Assembly: GCA_045651685.1 (NCBI GenBank)
Contig: JAZRSV010000012.1
Span: 1 to 50,480 of the forward strand
Reading direction: 5' to 3'
Length of the DNA stretch: 50,480 nucleotides
Origin: CAKVLS01 sp045651685
GTDB lineage: Bacteria; Bacillota; Clostridia; Christensenellales; UBA1242
Shown: one piece after another, positions 16,281 to 24,290 of the stretch
Layout: the number at the start of each line of letters is the position of its first letter
How positions within the stretch are numbered: position 1 is the first letter of the stretch
Translations under genes and position numbers: made by a program
Notes under the pieces: generated by a model
Seen by the model: only the letters and a program-made list of their open reading frames with translations
What the model was told of the DNA's origin: nothing
The model's database searches: none

Positions 16281-16292
16281 ATAAATTTGACT
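16275..16292. promoter_or_regulatory. Palindrome over the -35 box
   Basis: AGTCAAAT and ATTTGACT are perfect 8-bp arms around AA, covering the minus-strand -35 hexamer. A second 14-bp palindrome, TACTATATATAGTA (16242-16255), spans the end of the -10 region. Either could be an operator. Confidence 0.4.
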
Positions 16293-16316
16293 AAAAATGT
16301 ACATCAAAAGCTATTT

Positions 16317-16634
16317 TTATATACCCTTGTGAGCCGATAGTTTTATTATTTGATTAAAGTTGTCATCGTCTGCGGTTATGTTCTTTTTTATCTCGCCACA
16401 CTTGGTGCATTTGTAGATAATTTGATAACCTTTTTTGTTTTTTTCGATGCCTATTGGTTGCAACAAACCACGGCATTGATTTTGCCTATCTCCAGGATAA
16501 TTGTCGACATGTAAACTGTACAAACAGTGTGGGCAGTGATCTCTAGAAGTATAGCCTAGAGGCAAAATTTCTTTATTGCAGTTTTGGCATACAAAACCTT
16601 GATCTAATTTTGTAAAATGTTTTTGTTCTTCCAT
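16317..16634 (-). CDS. RNHCP domain zinc-ribbon protein
   Basis: The 105-residue protein matches the RNHCP family. A first Cys pair in FVCQNC is followed by the RDHCPHCL motif (RNHCPHCL in most members), SLHVDNYPGDR, a Cys in NQCRG and a last pair CTKCG, which would make two zinc-binding sites. The molecular role of the family is unknown. There is no Shine-Dalgarno sequence: a -10 hexamer ends six bases before the ATG, so the transcript is predicted to be leaderless. It lies divergent from the large surface protein gene at 16787, with about 150 bases between the starts. Confidence 0.85.
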   Translation of the reverse strand: MEEQKHFTKLDQGFVCQNCNKEILPLGYTSRDHCPHCLYSLHVDNYPGDRQNQCRGLLQPIGIEKNKKGYQIIYKCTKCGEIKKNITADDDNFNQIIKLSAHKGI

Positions 16635-16640
16635 ATTTTT

Positions 16641-16669
16641 ATACTATCAAATTTGCAATAAACTGTAAA
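16641..16669 (-). promoter_or_regulatory. Promoter predicting a leaderless mRNA for the RNHCP gene
   Basis: On the minus strand TTTACA (16669-16664), a 17-base spacer and TAGTAT (16646-16641) are followed by AAAAAT and the ATG at 16634. Geometry and discriminator are identical to the promoter at 9764-9792. Confidence 0.65.
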
Positions 16670-16683
16670 CCATATCAATATAA

Positions 16684-16723
16684 TTGACAAAATTTTGTCA
16701 AATTGATATACCATAAATATAGT
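16684..16723 (+). promoter_or_regulatory. Promoter with 18-bp palindrome
   Basis: TTGTCA (16695-16700), a 17-base spacer and TATAGT (16718-16723) form the likely promoter of the surface protein gene. The perfect palindrome TTGACAAAATTTTGTCAA (16684-16701) covers the -35 and is a candidate operator. Confidence 0.55.
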
Positions 16724-16786
16724 ATTAATATATAATTAACATTATTTTGACACAACCTAAAATTAAAAGATTAGTAGGTAATATTT

Positions 16787-19723
16787 ATGACAAAAATAAA
16801 ACTAAAAAACTTAATATTATCTTTTTGTTTGATGCTTGCAGTTATGTTTAGTATAAGCACCGCAACCTTTGCTTATGCAGATGCAGAAACAATTGTTGCA
16901 ACTGGTACAGGTTCGACAGCCAACTCGTTGGGTGTTGCTACAGAGACAGTCACTGCTTATGGTTCATTTGGTTTTGACATACCAGCTAGCGAAGAGCAAA
17001 GCGAGATAAGTGTAAGAATTTTTGATGAGAGCGATGTAGAATATAATGTTGTCGATTGTGCTGATGGTGAGTATGAAAAAGAATATAACTTTGCATCTGG
17101 ACCTATCAAAACTATAAAATACAACTCTAGCGAATATATTGTTGTTGCAGAGCGTGGACATATTGGTAATTTTACTTTTAAGTATCTAGCAGATGTGACA
17201 AGGGTAGACTCTTCTACATACTCAACTGATCTTGCCTATGCGATGACAACATTTGTCGATAGAGGTATTTTACTTTCTACCAGAACAATATCTGTTTATC
17301 AAAACAGCACCTTGTCAGAGTCTACATTAAGAAGCTATTTGGTAGAGGCAAAACACGATGGACAAATAGTAGATCTTACAAATGTTGTTATTGATACCAG
17401 CGAATTGCAACTAAATGTTATAGGTTTGTCATATGTTAATTATACATTGTCATATGGCGGCAATAACTACAAAACAACGCTAGAAGTTAATGTGACTAGA
17501 GACTTGTCAATGTTTGAGATAGAATTTTTGGATGACAATGTATCTGTCGAAGGTACAGTGGCTAATCCATACAATTTTGGTCAAACACAACCAAACTCTA
17601 GTGTTGAGTTTTATATCAGTGTCAATGATACATCTATAGAAATTATACCAACAATAACTTTTAACAAAGAAGGTTTTTCTTATAATATTTATGATCAAAG
17701 CGCTGGTGTAAATGGTGTAAGAATTATTGCTCCACAAGATTTTCAAGAGACTGTGACAGGTACACTTACAATTATTGGCAGAGACGAAAATATTGGTACA
17801 AAAACATTTGTATTTACTATTACTTACAAAGTGACAACTCCACCTACAATAGAGTTTGTGACTGACGAAATTTTGACCATTAACAAAAAGACACCTGTTG
17901 ATGAGATAGAGCAATTACTTCGCGAACAGGTTGCTCACATTGTAGAGTACAATGGTACTTTTGTAGACGAAGCTATTGAAGATACTTCAAAGCTACGCAT
18001 CACATATGATATGTTAGACAATGCTATCTCTGGTACTTATACAGCTACATACAAATATACAAGCGAAATTAGTGGTGAAGAAGCAACTGCTACATTTACA
18101 TTTGAACTTATTAACCAAGGTCCAGAAATTGACACAGTGACAATGGAGACAACAGAAGTAATAGCTAACAATGCACAGCTTGCTCCTGGCACACAAGTAA
18201 AAATAAAAATATCAGCATACGACACTGACGAAGATGCTATTAGCTATTATGTAGTAGTCAATACTGGTATTATTATTGAAGACGCTGTCGATACAAGTTT
18301 GTACACTTATACACCTAATAGCAAATATGTTGGCACAGTCACTTTTACAGCATATTGTGTAGATGAAGAAAATCAAGAAAGTGACCAAGTGACTCTTACT
18401 GTAAGATATGTAGACACACAAGCTCCTACAATAACTTTTACAGATGATGTTGTTAATGCATCTGGTGCGTATAACTTGCACCTTGACAAAAACAAAGAAA
18501 TTTGGTTTGTATCATATATTAGCAAAGTAGACGATAATGTAGATACAATTGCAAACAACCAAGTACAAATAACTTCTACTGGCTTTAATCTAACTTCAAA
18601 CAGAGCAATTTTTGAAAAGACAGGTCGTTATTCTGTCATATATACAGTAAAAGACTCAAGCAATAACGAAACAAAATATACAGTAAACATCATAATAAAC
18701 AACTCTAAACCAATTGCTTATGATGTAGACGGCGGCATTCATGCATATGGCACACAGGTTATTATTAACCTTGCTAGTCATATCGAAGATGCAGACAACG
18801 ACTCTCTAAATTATTATAGAGATGGCGTAGTATTTGACCAAAATGATTATGCAGTGTCAGTTATGCCAGCTGGCAAAGAAAACGATATGGCATATTGCCA
18901 AGCAAATCCACTTCATATCAGACACATTAGTTTGGACATGAATACTGGCAAACTTACATTAAGACCTGGCATAAAATTTGTTGGAACTCTAAAGCTACAA
19001 TATCATGTGCAAGATCTTGACAACGAAGTTAGCGAGATAAAAAATATTACAATTAACTTTATAGACAATGTTGCTCCAGAAGTGACACGCTCTAACTTAA
19101 GAAATAACTTTGTTATAAACAAAAGCCAAGGTTATAGCAAAACAGGTTTTTATAATGTTTATGATGCGATTGATGGTGACAATGTGACAACAACTGTCAC
19201 TATTACCAACCTAGACACAAACAAACAAGTAGATGACATAGACTTTTCTAGAGAAGGTAGATATCGCTTTGATTATAGCTTTAAGGATCAATCACCAAAC
19301 TCTATACCAGCTACAGTAAGTATTGAAGTAAATGTGACAAAAGGATCTCAACCAGTTATAACTCTTACTGCTGATAGTGCTACTATAGAAAAAGGCGTAA
19401 GATTTAGTATCTTTGACTATATCTATTCTATAACAGACGAAGAAGACGGCGTAATAACAACTGGTTTTGAGAGTCTTTATCATGATGGTGCGTTGCAAAT
19501 GTCTCGCATACCAACTTCAGAAGAAATTGGTGTATACACAGTATCAATGCGTTTCTTTGATAGTGATGGCAATATGTCAGATACAATAACATTTACTTTG
19601 CATGTAGAAAAACCTGCTAGCATTTCTCCACTATACTTTATAGCTGGTGGTGCAGCGCTTGCTGGTGCAATTTTGATACTTGTTATAGCAATGGCTGTAA
19701 GAAAATCAAAAATGAGAATATAA
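16787..19723 (+). CDS. Large surface protein with Ig/cadherin-like repeats and C-terminal membrane anchor
   Basis: The 978-residue protein has a signal peptide (about 1-30), a long extracellular region of beta-sandwich repeats, and a single C-terminal membrane helix followed by RKSKMRI. No LPxTG motif is present, so it is held by the helix and not by sortase. Repeats include cadherin-like units with DADNDSLNYY and DLDNEVSEI, and DUF5011/HYR-like units that each begin with a proline-containing strand (PTITF, PEVTR, PVITL). The ATG follows AGGTAA. It is divergent from the RNHCP gene and only 20 bases before yqeY. An adhesive or structural role is inferred from architecture only. Confidence 0.8.
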   Translation: MTKIKLKNLILSFCLMLAVMFSISTATFAYADAETIVATGTGSTANSLGVATETVTAYGSFGFDIPASEEQSEISVRIFDESDVEYNVVDCADGEYEKEYNFASGPIKTIKYNSSEYIVVAERGHIGNFTFKYLADVTRVDSSTYSTDLAYAMTTFVDRGILLSTRTISVYQNSTLSESTLRSYLVEAKHDGQIVDLTNVVIDTSELQLNVIGLSYVNYTLSYGGNNYKTTLEVNVTRDLSMFEIEFLDDNVSVEGTVANPYNFGQTQPNSSVEFYISVNDTSIEIIPTITFNKEGFSYNIYDQSAGVNGVRIIAPQDFQETVTGTLTIIGRDENIGTKTFVFTITYKVTTPPTIEFVTDEILTINKKTPVDEIEQLLREQVAHIVEYNGTFVDEAIEDTSKLRITYDMLDNAISGTYTATYKYTSEISGEEATATFTFELINQGPEIDTVTMETTEVIANNAQLAPGTQVKIKISAYDTDEDAISYYVVVNTGIIIEDAVDTSLYTYTPNSKYVGTVTFTAYCVDEENQESDQVTLTVRYVDTQAPTITFTDDVVNASGAYNLHLDKNKEIWFVSYISKVDDNVDTIANNQVQITSTGFNLTSNRAIFEKTGRYSVIYTVKDSSNNETKYTVNIIINNSKPIAYDVDGGIHAYGTQVIINLASHIEDADNDSLNYYRDGVVFDQNDYAVSVMPAGKENDMAYCQANPLHIRHISLDMNTGKLTLRPGIKFVGTLKLQYHVQDLDNEVSEIKNITINFIDNVAPEVTRSNLRNNFVINKSQGYSKTGFYNVYDAIDGDNVTTTVTITNLDTNKQVDDIDFSREGRYRFDYSFKDQSPNSIPATVSIEVNVTKGSQPVITLTADSATIEKGVRFSIFDYIYSITDEEDGVITTGFESLYHDGALQMSRIPTSEEIGVYTVSMRFFDSDGNMSDTITFTLHVEKPASISPLYFIAGGAALAGAILILVIAMAVRKSKMRI

Positions 19724-19743
19724 AAAAGGGAGTCAAAATATTT

Positions 19744-20166
19744 ATGATTTTAGATCAAATAAAACAAGCTAATGTTCAAGCAATGAAAGATCATGACAAA
19801 ACAGCTCGTGGTATATATAGCGTAGTTATGAACAAAGCAATGCAAATGACAATTGCAAAAAGAGAAAAAGGCGAAGAACTTGCCGATGCAGATATGGTAG
19901 CAATTTTGCAAAAAACTATAAAAGAGCTTGGCGACGAAGCCGAAAACTACAAAAAAGCAAACAAGATGGAGCAATATGAAGAAATAATTGCTCAATCAAA
20001 ACTTATCGAAAGTTATTTGCCAAAAATGCTAGACGAGGGCGAAATATACAATATTATCGCAGCGCTAGAAGACAAAAGCATACCTTCTGTTATGAAAACT
20101 TTTAAGGCAAATTATGCTGGCAAATGTGACATGAGAATGGTTCAAGAAGTTTTGAAAAAGTTTTAA
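19744..20166 (+). CDS. yqeY: GatB/YqeY domain protein
   Basis: This 140-residue all-helical cytoplasmic protein matches YqeY, whose domain resembles the tRNA-binding tail of the amidotransferase subunit GatB. Conserved features are the early LDQIKQAN helix, the long charged middle helix and the IESYLPKMLDEGEI segment before the C-terminal three-helix part. The exact function is not known. In most Firmicutes the gene follows rpsU, but here it sits 20 bases behind a surface protein gene, an unusual context. GGGAG precedes the ATG by about 11 bases. A terminator follows. Confidence 0.88.
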   Translation: MILDQIKQANVQAMKDHDKTARGIYSVVMNKAMQMTIAKREKGEELADADMVAILQKTIKELGDEAENYKKANKMEQYEEIIAQSKLIESYLPKMLDEGEIYNIIAALEDKSIPSVMKTFKANYAGKCDMRMVQEVLKKF

Positions 20167-20190
20167 TAAACTAGCAATATGATTTTATTT

Positions 20191-20223
20191 AAGATTAGAG
20201 CAGAAATGTTCTAATCTTTTTTA
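20191..20223 (+). terminator. Intrinsic terminator after yqeY
   Basis: AAGATTAGA (20191-20199) pairs with TCTAATCTT (20210-20218) with a short internal pairing and T-run. Confidence 0.85.
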
Positions 20224-20272
20224 TATCAAGGCAAAATATTTTTGTTAAAAATATCAAAAAACCAAAAAGATG

Positions 20273-20281
20273 TGTTATAAT
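20273..20281 (+). promoter_or_regulatory. Extended -10 promoter of the Nudix gene
   Basis: TGT directly precedes TATAAT (20276-20281). The -35 region is weak. The leader would be about 17 bases and contains AAAGGA. Confidence 0.55.
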
Positions 20282-20304
20282 GTAAAAAACAAAAGGATTG
20301 TTGT

Positions 20305-20817
20305 ATGGAAGAACTTTTAGATACTTTTGATATTAATGGCAATTTTGTAGGCATCAAACCAAGAAGCTTTTGCCACAGTGAAAATCCTGGGGTATATCAC
20401 AAAGTTGTGTGGATTTGGATTGTTAATTCAAAGGGCGAAATTTTGGTTCAAAAAAGAGCCAAAACAAAAAAGAAAAGTCCTTGCAAATGGGATATGCCAT
20501 CAGCAGGACATATTGACGCCGGTGAAACTTGCCTAACAGGTTGTATTAGAGAAACTTACGAAGAACTTGGTATCAAAGCAGAAGAAAAAGACTTTATCTT
20601 TTTGCAAGAGTTTGTTAACCAGCGTGGTTGGGAGCTAGCGCAAGTTTATCTATTAAAAAAAGATATTGATACAAAAGATATCAAACTGCAAGCCGAAGAA
20701 GTAGAATGTGTAAAATGGCTACCTTATAATGACTTTGTCTCTTTGCTTTATTCTGATGATTTTTGCAATCATGCCAAAGAATACAAAGATTGGGTTAGTC
20801 AAATTTTCAAAAGTTAA
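20305..20817 (+). CDS. Nudix hydrolase
   Basis: The 170-residue protein has a complete Nudix box: GHIDAGE, seven residues, then REtYEELGI (G-x5-E-x7-REuxEExGu), which binds Mg2+ and cleaves nucleoside diphosphate-linked substrates. The N-terminal region (DTFDINGNFVGIKPRSFCH) and the WIWIVNSKGEILVQKRAKTK strand match the YfcD/isopentenyl-isomerase-like subgroup. The residues needed for isomerase activity cannot be confirmed, so a pyrophosphatase is more likely. It is a single gene between two terminators. The substrate is unknown. Confidence 0.9.
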   Translation: MEELLDTFDINGNFVGIKPRSFCHSENPGVYHKVVWIWIVNSKGEILVQKRAKTKKKSPCKWDMPSAGHIDAGETCLTGCIRETYEELGIKAEEKDFIFLQEFVNQRGWELAQVYLLKKDIDTKDIKLQAEEVECVKWLPYNDFVSLLYSDDFCNHAKEYKDWVSQIFKS

Positions 20818-20824
20818 ATAAAAA

Positions 20825-20852
20825 AAGAATACAAAATAAGTATTCTTTTTTT
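20825..20852. terminator. Bidirectional terminator
   Basis: AAGAATAC (20825-20832) pairs with GTATTCTT (20840-20847), then T residues. It lies between the convergent Nudix and HD-domain genes. Confidence 0.9.
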
Positions 20853-20889
20853 TATTGTCATAAATGGTAGATATATTACAATTGTTTTT

Positions 20890-21606
20890 TTATAGTGTTA
20901 TTTTGTTTTTTGCCAAATAATAATCAAGTATATTGACGGCTCTAGTGTTAATTAATTGTTTGTTGTCTCTAAGGTAAGTGCTTTGAGACATGTAGTCTGC
21001 ATAGTGTAGCAATATAAGTAGCTTAAAGTTGTTTGGACCTATTTTTTTTATCAGGTCAAAAACATACTCTGTTGTCATGCGACTTGTACCATCATTAGTT
21101 TTGTATGTCTTTATATATCTAAAAAATTCGTGATGCTGTATTATAGTAAATATTTGCTTTTTATCTTTTTTATCAACACCAAATCTTGTTAAAATTTTTG
21201 GAGCTAGTTTTGCCGAAAATTTTGCATGATTTGTAAAGCGATATATTTTGCTTTTTAGATTGTTTCGAAGGGCTATAGGTTTGCCAATGTCATGAAGCAA
21301 CGATGCCCAAAGCAAAATCTTTTTGTCATGATCTTTTATGTTTGGCATAAGAGCAATATTTTTTATTGCGTGCAAAATATGTTGGTCTACAGTGTAGCAG
21401 TGGTGCAAGTTTTTTTGATCTAGATTGATCGTTGGCAAAAACTCTGGCAACAACTGACCCAAAAGGCCAACGCTATGCATATCTGCAAAGATAGATATTA
21501 TGTCTTGATGTAGCATGATATTTTCAAAATCTTGACACAAACTATCGCTAGGTGCAATGTTGTACTTTATTAAGATATTGCAAAATAAGGTTTGATCATA
21601 TTTCAT
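20890..21606 (-). CDS. HD domain protein related to the C-terminal half of CCA nucleotidyltransferases
   Basis: The 238-residue protein has a metal-dependent HD phosphohydrolase motif in LWASLLHDIGKP, preceded by a likely metal-binding His in the HHCYTVDQH region. The segment before it (HSVGLLGQLLPEF) matches the RNA-binding helical region that precedes the HD domain in bacterial tRNA CCA-adding enzymes. The nucleotidyltransferase head is missing. It therefore looks like a free-standing HD module that may act on a phosphate ester or nucleotide. ATG 21606 follows AGGAT; an upstream start at 21657 would include the promoter region. It is divergent from the ferritin-like gene. Confidence 0.75.
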   Translation of the reverse strand: MKYDQTLFCNILIKYNIAPSDSLCQDFENIMLHQDIISIFADMHSVGLLGQLLPEFLPTINLDQKNLHHCYTVDQHILHAIKNIALMPNIKDHDKKILLWASLLHDIGKPIALRNNLKSKIYRFTNHAKFSAKLAPKILTRFGVDKKDKKQIFTIIQHHEFFRYIKTYKTNDGTSRMTTEYVFDLIKKIGPNNFKLLILLHYADYMSQSTYLRDNKQLINTRAVNILDYYLAKNKITL

Positions 21607-21709
21607 ATTGTTTATCCTAATATTAGTATAACATATAAAACAAAATACAAAAAACATTTAACAAAAATTGCCTTCTTATACATATATTTTTTTAGGAGGT
21701 GTTTTTTTT

Positions 21710-22222
21710 GTGGAAATAAAAGATTTACCATATACCAACAGGCAAGATTATCCCGAAATTGTAATAGAAGAGCCCAACCTAAAGTGGGCAGCTATTTTAC
21801 AAAATCTTTATGCTGGTTGCGAGTCAGAAACTGCAGCAGTGCTTGGTTATATATTTGATAGCTATATCACAAAAAATAAAGAAAAAGAAATAGCAAAACT
21901 TTTTATTGATATTGCAATTGTAGAGATGGAGCATCATAGCAAACTTGCCGATGCTATTGTTAAGTTGGGTGGTACGCCTTATTATTGCAATAGTCAAGGT
22001 GTGCCGTTTAGTATAAAATGCGTAGGCCAAAGTACCAACTTAAAGCAAATATTGTTAAAAAGTATTGATGCCGAAGAGCGTGCAATACAAGCATATCTAA
22101 AAGCAAAACAAGCAATTGATAACGAAAGCATACAACAACTATTAAACAGAATAATTGAAGATGAAAAATTGCACAAAAGCAGTTTAGAAAGTGTATTTGA
22201 ATACATATCATTTTATAAATAA
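21710..22222 (+). CDS. Ferritin-like diiron protein
   Basis: The 170-residue protein is a four-helix bundle with ligand motifs typical of ferritin-like proteins: ESETAAVLGY on helix 1, VEMEHHSKL on helix 2, DAEERAIQAY on helix 3 and EDEKLHKSSLE on helix 4. The pattern of paired ExxH motifs suggests a carboxylate-bridged diiron or dimanganese site, as in rubrerythrin-like or catalase-like proteins. No rubredoxin tail is present. I chose GTG 21710 because AGGAGGTG lies at 21693-21700 with ideal spacing; an ATG at 21668 would precede it. Oxidative-stress protection or a spore-coat role is possible but not shown. Confidence 0.8.
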   Translation: MEIKDLPYTNRQDYPEIVIEEPNLKWAAILQNLYAGCESETAAVLGYIFDSYITKNKEKEIAKLFIDIAIVEMEHHSKLADAIVKLGGTPYYCNSQGVPFSIKCVGQSTNLKQILLKSIDAEERAIQAYLKAKQAIDNESIQQLLNRIIEDEKLHKSSLESVFEYISFYK

Positions 22223-22224
22223 AA

Positions 22225-22256
22225 AATAAGGCCTATTTAGTAGGCTTTATTTTTTT
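22225..22256 (+). terminator. Intrinsic terminator
   Basis: AATAAGGCCTA (22225-22235) pairs with TAGGCTTTATT (22241-22251) with one G-T pair, followed by T residues. Confidence 0.88.
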
Positions 22257-22260
22257 CGAG

Positions 22261-22289
22261 TTGACTAAACATATTTTATATAGTACACT
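22261..22289 (+). promoter_or_regulatory. Promoter of the ABC-F gene
   Basis: TTGACT (22261-22266), a 17-base spacer and TACACT (22284-22289) precede the AGAGG ribosome binding site of the ABC-F gene. Confidence 0.5.
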
Positions 22290-22318
22290 TATACAGTATA
22301 AAAATAATAGAGGTATGT

Positions 22319-23890
22319 ATGTTACAAGTTATAGATGTAGGACTAAATTTTGGTAGCAGAAAGTTGTTTTCTGAAGTTAACCTAAAATTTACTAAAGGCA
22401 ACTGTTATGGTATTATTGGCGCTAACGGCGCTGGTAAGTCAACCTTTTTGAAATTATTATCAGGCGAATTAGAAACAACCAAAGGCGAAATTGTTATTGG
22501 TAAGAATGAGCGTATGTCTGTTTTGGAACAAAACCAAAACAAATATGACGAAGAAACAGTTTTGCGTACAGTGCTTTTGGGACACAAACGCCTTATGGAG
22601 ATCGCTGACGAAAAAGATGCTTTGTATGCAAAGCCAGACTTTAATGACGAAGACGGTATCAGAGCTGGTGAGCTTGAACAAGAGTTTTTGGATCTTGGCG
22701 GCTGGGAGGCAGAAGGCAATGCAGAAACTTTGTTAAGCGATATCGGCATACCACAAGAGTTGTTTTATGAACAAATGAAAAATGTTGATCCAAAGTTAAA
22801 GGTTAAGGTATTACTTGCACAAGCATTGTTTGACAATCCTGACATACTTATTTTGGACGAGCCAACTAACAACCTTGATGTAAAGACAATCGCTTGGTTA
22901 GAAAACTTTTTGATCAACTTTGAAAACACAATTATTACAGTTTCTCACAATAGACACTTTCTAAACAAAGTTTGTACACATATCTGTGATGTAGACTTTG
23001 GTAAGATCAATATATATTTTGGTAACTATGATTTCTGGTATGAGACAAGCCAACTTATTTTGCGTCAACAAAAAGAAGCTAACAAAAAACTAGAAGCTCG
23101 TGCAAAAGAATTGCAAGAGTTCATTGCCAGATTTAGCGCAAACGCATCAAAGAGTAAGCAAGCAACAAGCAGAAAGAGAGAGTTGGAAAAAATCACTCTA
23201 GAAGATATCAAACCATCTTCTCGTAGATATCCTTATATTGACTTTAAGTTTGAAAGACCTATCGGCAACGATGTTTTGGTTGTAGAAAACTTAACCAAAC
23301 CAGGACTATTTGAAAATGTAAGCTTTACAGTAAACAAAGATGACAAAATAGCATTCTTTAGTGATAACTCAAATTTGGTTAGTGCCTTGTTTGACATTTT
23401 GTCTGGCAAAGATCAAGATTATAAAGGTCAAGTAAAGTGGGGCAAAACTATCAACCTAGCTTATATGCCAAAAGAATATAACGACATGTTTGACAACGAC
23501 TTACCTTTGACAGATTGGCTTGGTCAATTTAGCAAAGAAAAAGATGCTACATACCTGCGTAGCTGGCTTGGTCGTATGTTGTTTAGTGGCGAAGAAGCGC
23601 TTAAAAAAGCAAAGGTACTAAGTGGTGGCGAAAAAGTTAGATGTATGTTATCTCGTGCGATGTTGCAACAAGGCAATGCACTTATACTAGACGAGCCAAC
23701 CAACCACCTAGATCTTGAGAGTATCACTGCACTTAACAAAGGTATGACAGGTTATAAAGGTGTATTACTTTTTGCCAGTGTCGACCAAGAAGTCGTACAA
23801 ACAACAGCAAATCGTATTATTCGTATTAACAAAACAAAAGAGTATGATAAGTATATAACTTATGACGAATATCTAGAAAAATTAAATTAA
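22319..23890 (+). CDS. ABC-F family ATPase, YbiT type, with a degenerate second ATP site
   Basis: This 523-residue cytoplasmic protein has two ABC ATPase domains and a charged linker but no membrane domain. ABC-F proteins act on ribosomes. NBD1 has Walker A GANGAGKST, Walker B LILDEPTNNLD and switch His in VSHN, but no LSGGQ: the signature region reads PKLKVKVLLAQALF, as in YbiT. NBD2 has an intact LSGGEK and LILDEPTNHLD, but its Walker A is replaced by SDNSNLVSA (about 348-356, Lys to Val) and its switch segment reads ASVDQ without His. Thus only composite site 1 (NBD1 Walker motifs with NBD2 signature) can hydrolyse ATP. The start ATG follows AGAGG. Confidence 0.92.
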   Translation: MLQVIDVGLNFGSRKLFSEVNLKFTKGNCYGIIGANGAGKSTFLKLLSGELETTKGEIVIGKNERMSVLEQNQNKYDEETVLRTVLLGHKRLMEIADEKDALYAKPDFNDEDGIRAGELEQEFLDLGGWEAEGNAETLLSDIGIPQELFYEQMKNVDPKLKVKVLLAQALFDNPDILILDEPTNNLDVKTIAWLENFLINFENTIITVSHNRHFLNKVCTHICDVDFGKINIYFGNYDFWYETSQLILRQQKEANKKLEARAKELQEFIARFSANASKSKQATSRKRELEKITLEDIKPSSRRYPYIDFKFERPIGNDVLVVENLTKPGLFENVSFTVNKDDKIAFFSDNSNLVSALFDILSGKDQDYKGQVKWGKTINLAYMPKEYNDMFDNDLPLTDWLGQFSKEKDATYLRSWLGRMLFSGEEALKKAKVLSGGEKVRCMLSRAMLQQGNALILDEPTNHLDLESITALNKGMTGYKGVLLFASVDQEVVQTTANRIIRINKTKEYDKYITYDEYLEKLN

Positions 23891-23914
23891 GAGCATAAAA
23901 AATGCTCTTTTTTT
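23890..23914 (+). terminator. Intrinsic terminator of the ABC-F gene
   Basis: AGAGCAT (23890-23896) pairs with ATGCTCT (23902-23908), followed by T residues. The stem begins at the stop codon. Confidence 0.9.
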
Positions 23915-24028
23915 ATTAAAACCAATCGGTCGGGACGCATATACTTGTCAAATACACAGTTTAATAAATATTTTTTTGACAATATTTATACATTAACAAA
24001 TAAAATAAATTTTGCATAAAAAACTTAT

Positions 24029-24220
24029 ATGGATATAACTGGAGAAAATATAAACTTGCTTGCAAGCATACTTGCAAACATTTTAAGCAAAGGACTAAAC
24101 AAAGAAGAAATTGTTGTGCTCAAAACCTTGCTTGCGCAAATAAACTGTTGTCTTAACACTATTTTGGCTATAAACTCGCAAAAAAGCGCCCAAAATCCCA
24201 CAAAAAATGGCAAAATTTAG
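24029..24220 (+). CDS. Small helical protein, DUF6774-like
   Basis: This 63-residue frame lies between two terminator-bounded genes. It encodes two amphipathic helices around KGLNKEEIVVLKTLLAQI, a layout like the small clostridial DUF6774 proteins (a first helix, a KGx-x-EE turn, then a second helix). The family call is from memory of the pattern and is tentative. There is no Shine-Dalgarno sequence. TTGACA at 23976-23981 with TAAAAT at 24001-24006 is a possible but over-spaced promoter. It could be a real leaderless or weakly translated gene. The function is unknown. Confidence 0.5.
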   Translation: MDITGENINLLASILANILSKGLNKEEIVVLKTLLAQINCCLNTILAINSQKSAQNPTKNGKI

Positions 24221-24229
24221 CTTGTACTA

Positions 24230-24258
24230 TTTACAAATAATAATTTTGATGTTATAAT
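24230..24258 (+). promoter_or_regulatory. Promoter of the gene at 24291
   Basis: TTTACA (24230-24235), a 17-base spacer and a perfect TATAAT (24253-24258). Confidence 0.75.
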
Positions 24259-24290
24259 ATTGTCACAAAAAACAACAAAGGAGATTTGTG

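Noticed and set aside
17507..17914. A 135-codon minus-strand open frame inside the surface protein gene
   Set aside because: No ribosome binding site or promoter, and the composition (Cys, Asn, Tyr) is typical of antisense translation of this gene type.
16787..19723. Sortase anchoring of the large surface protein
   Set aside because: No LPxTG-like motif occurs before the C-terminal helix; anchoring is by the helix itself.
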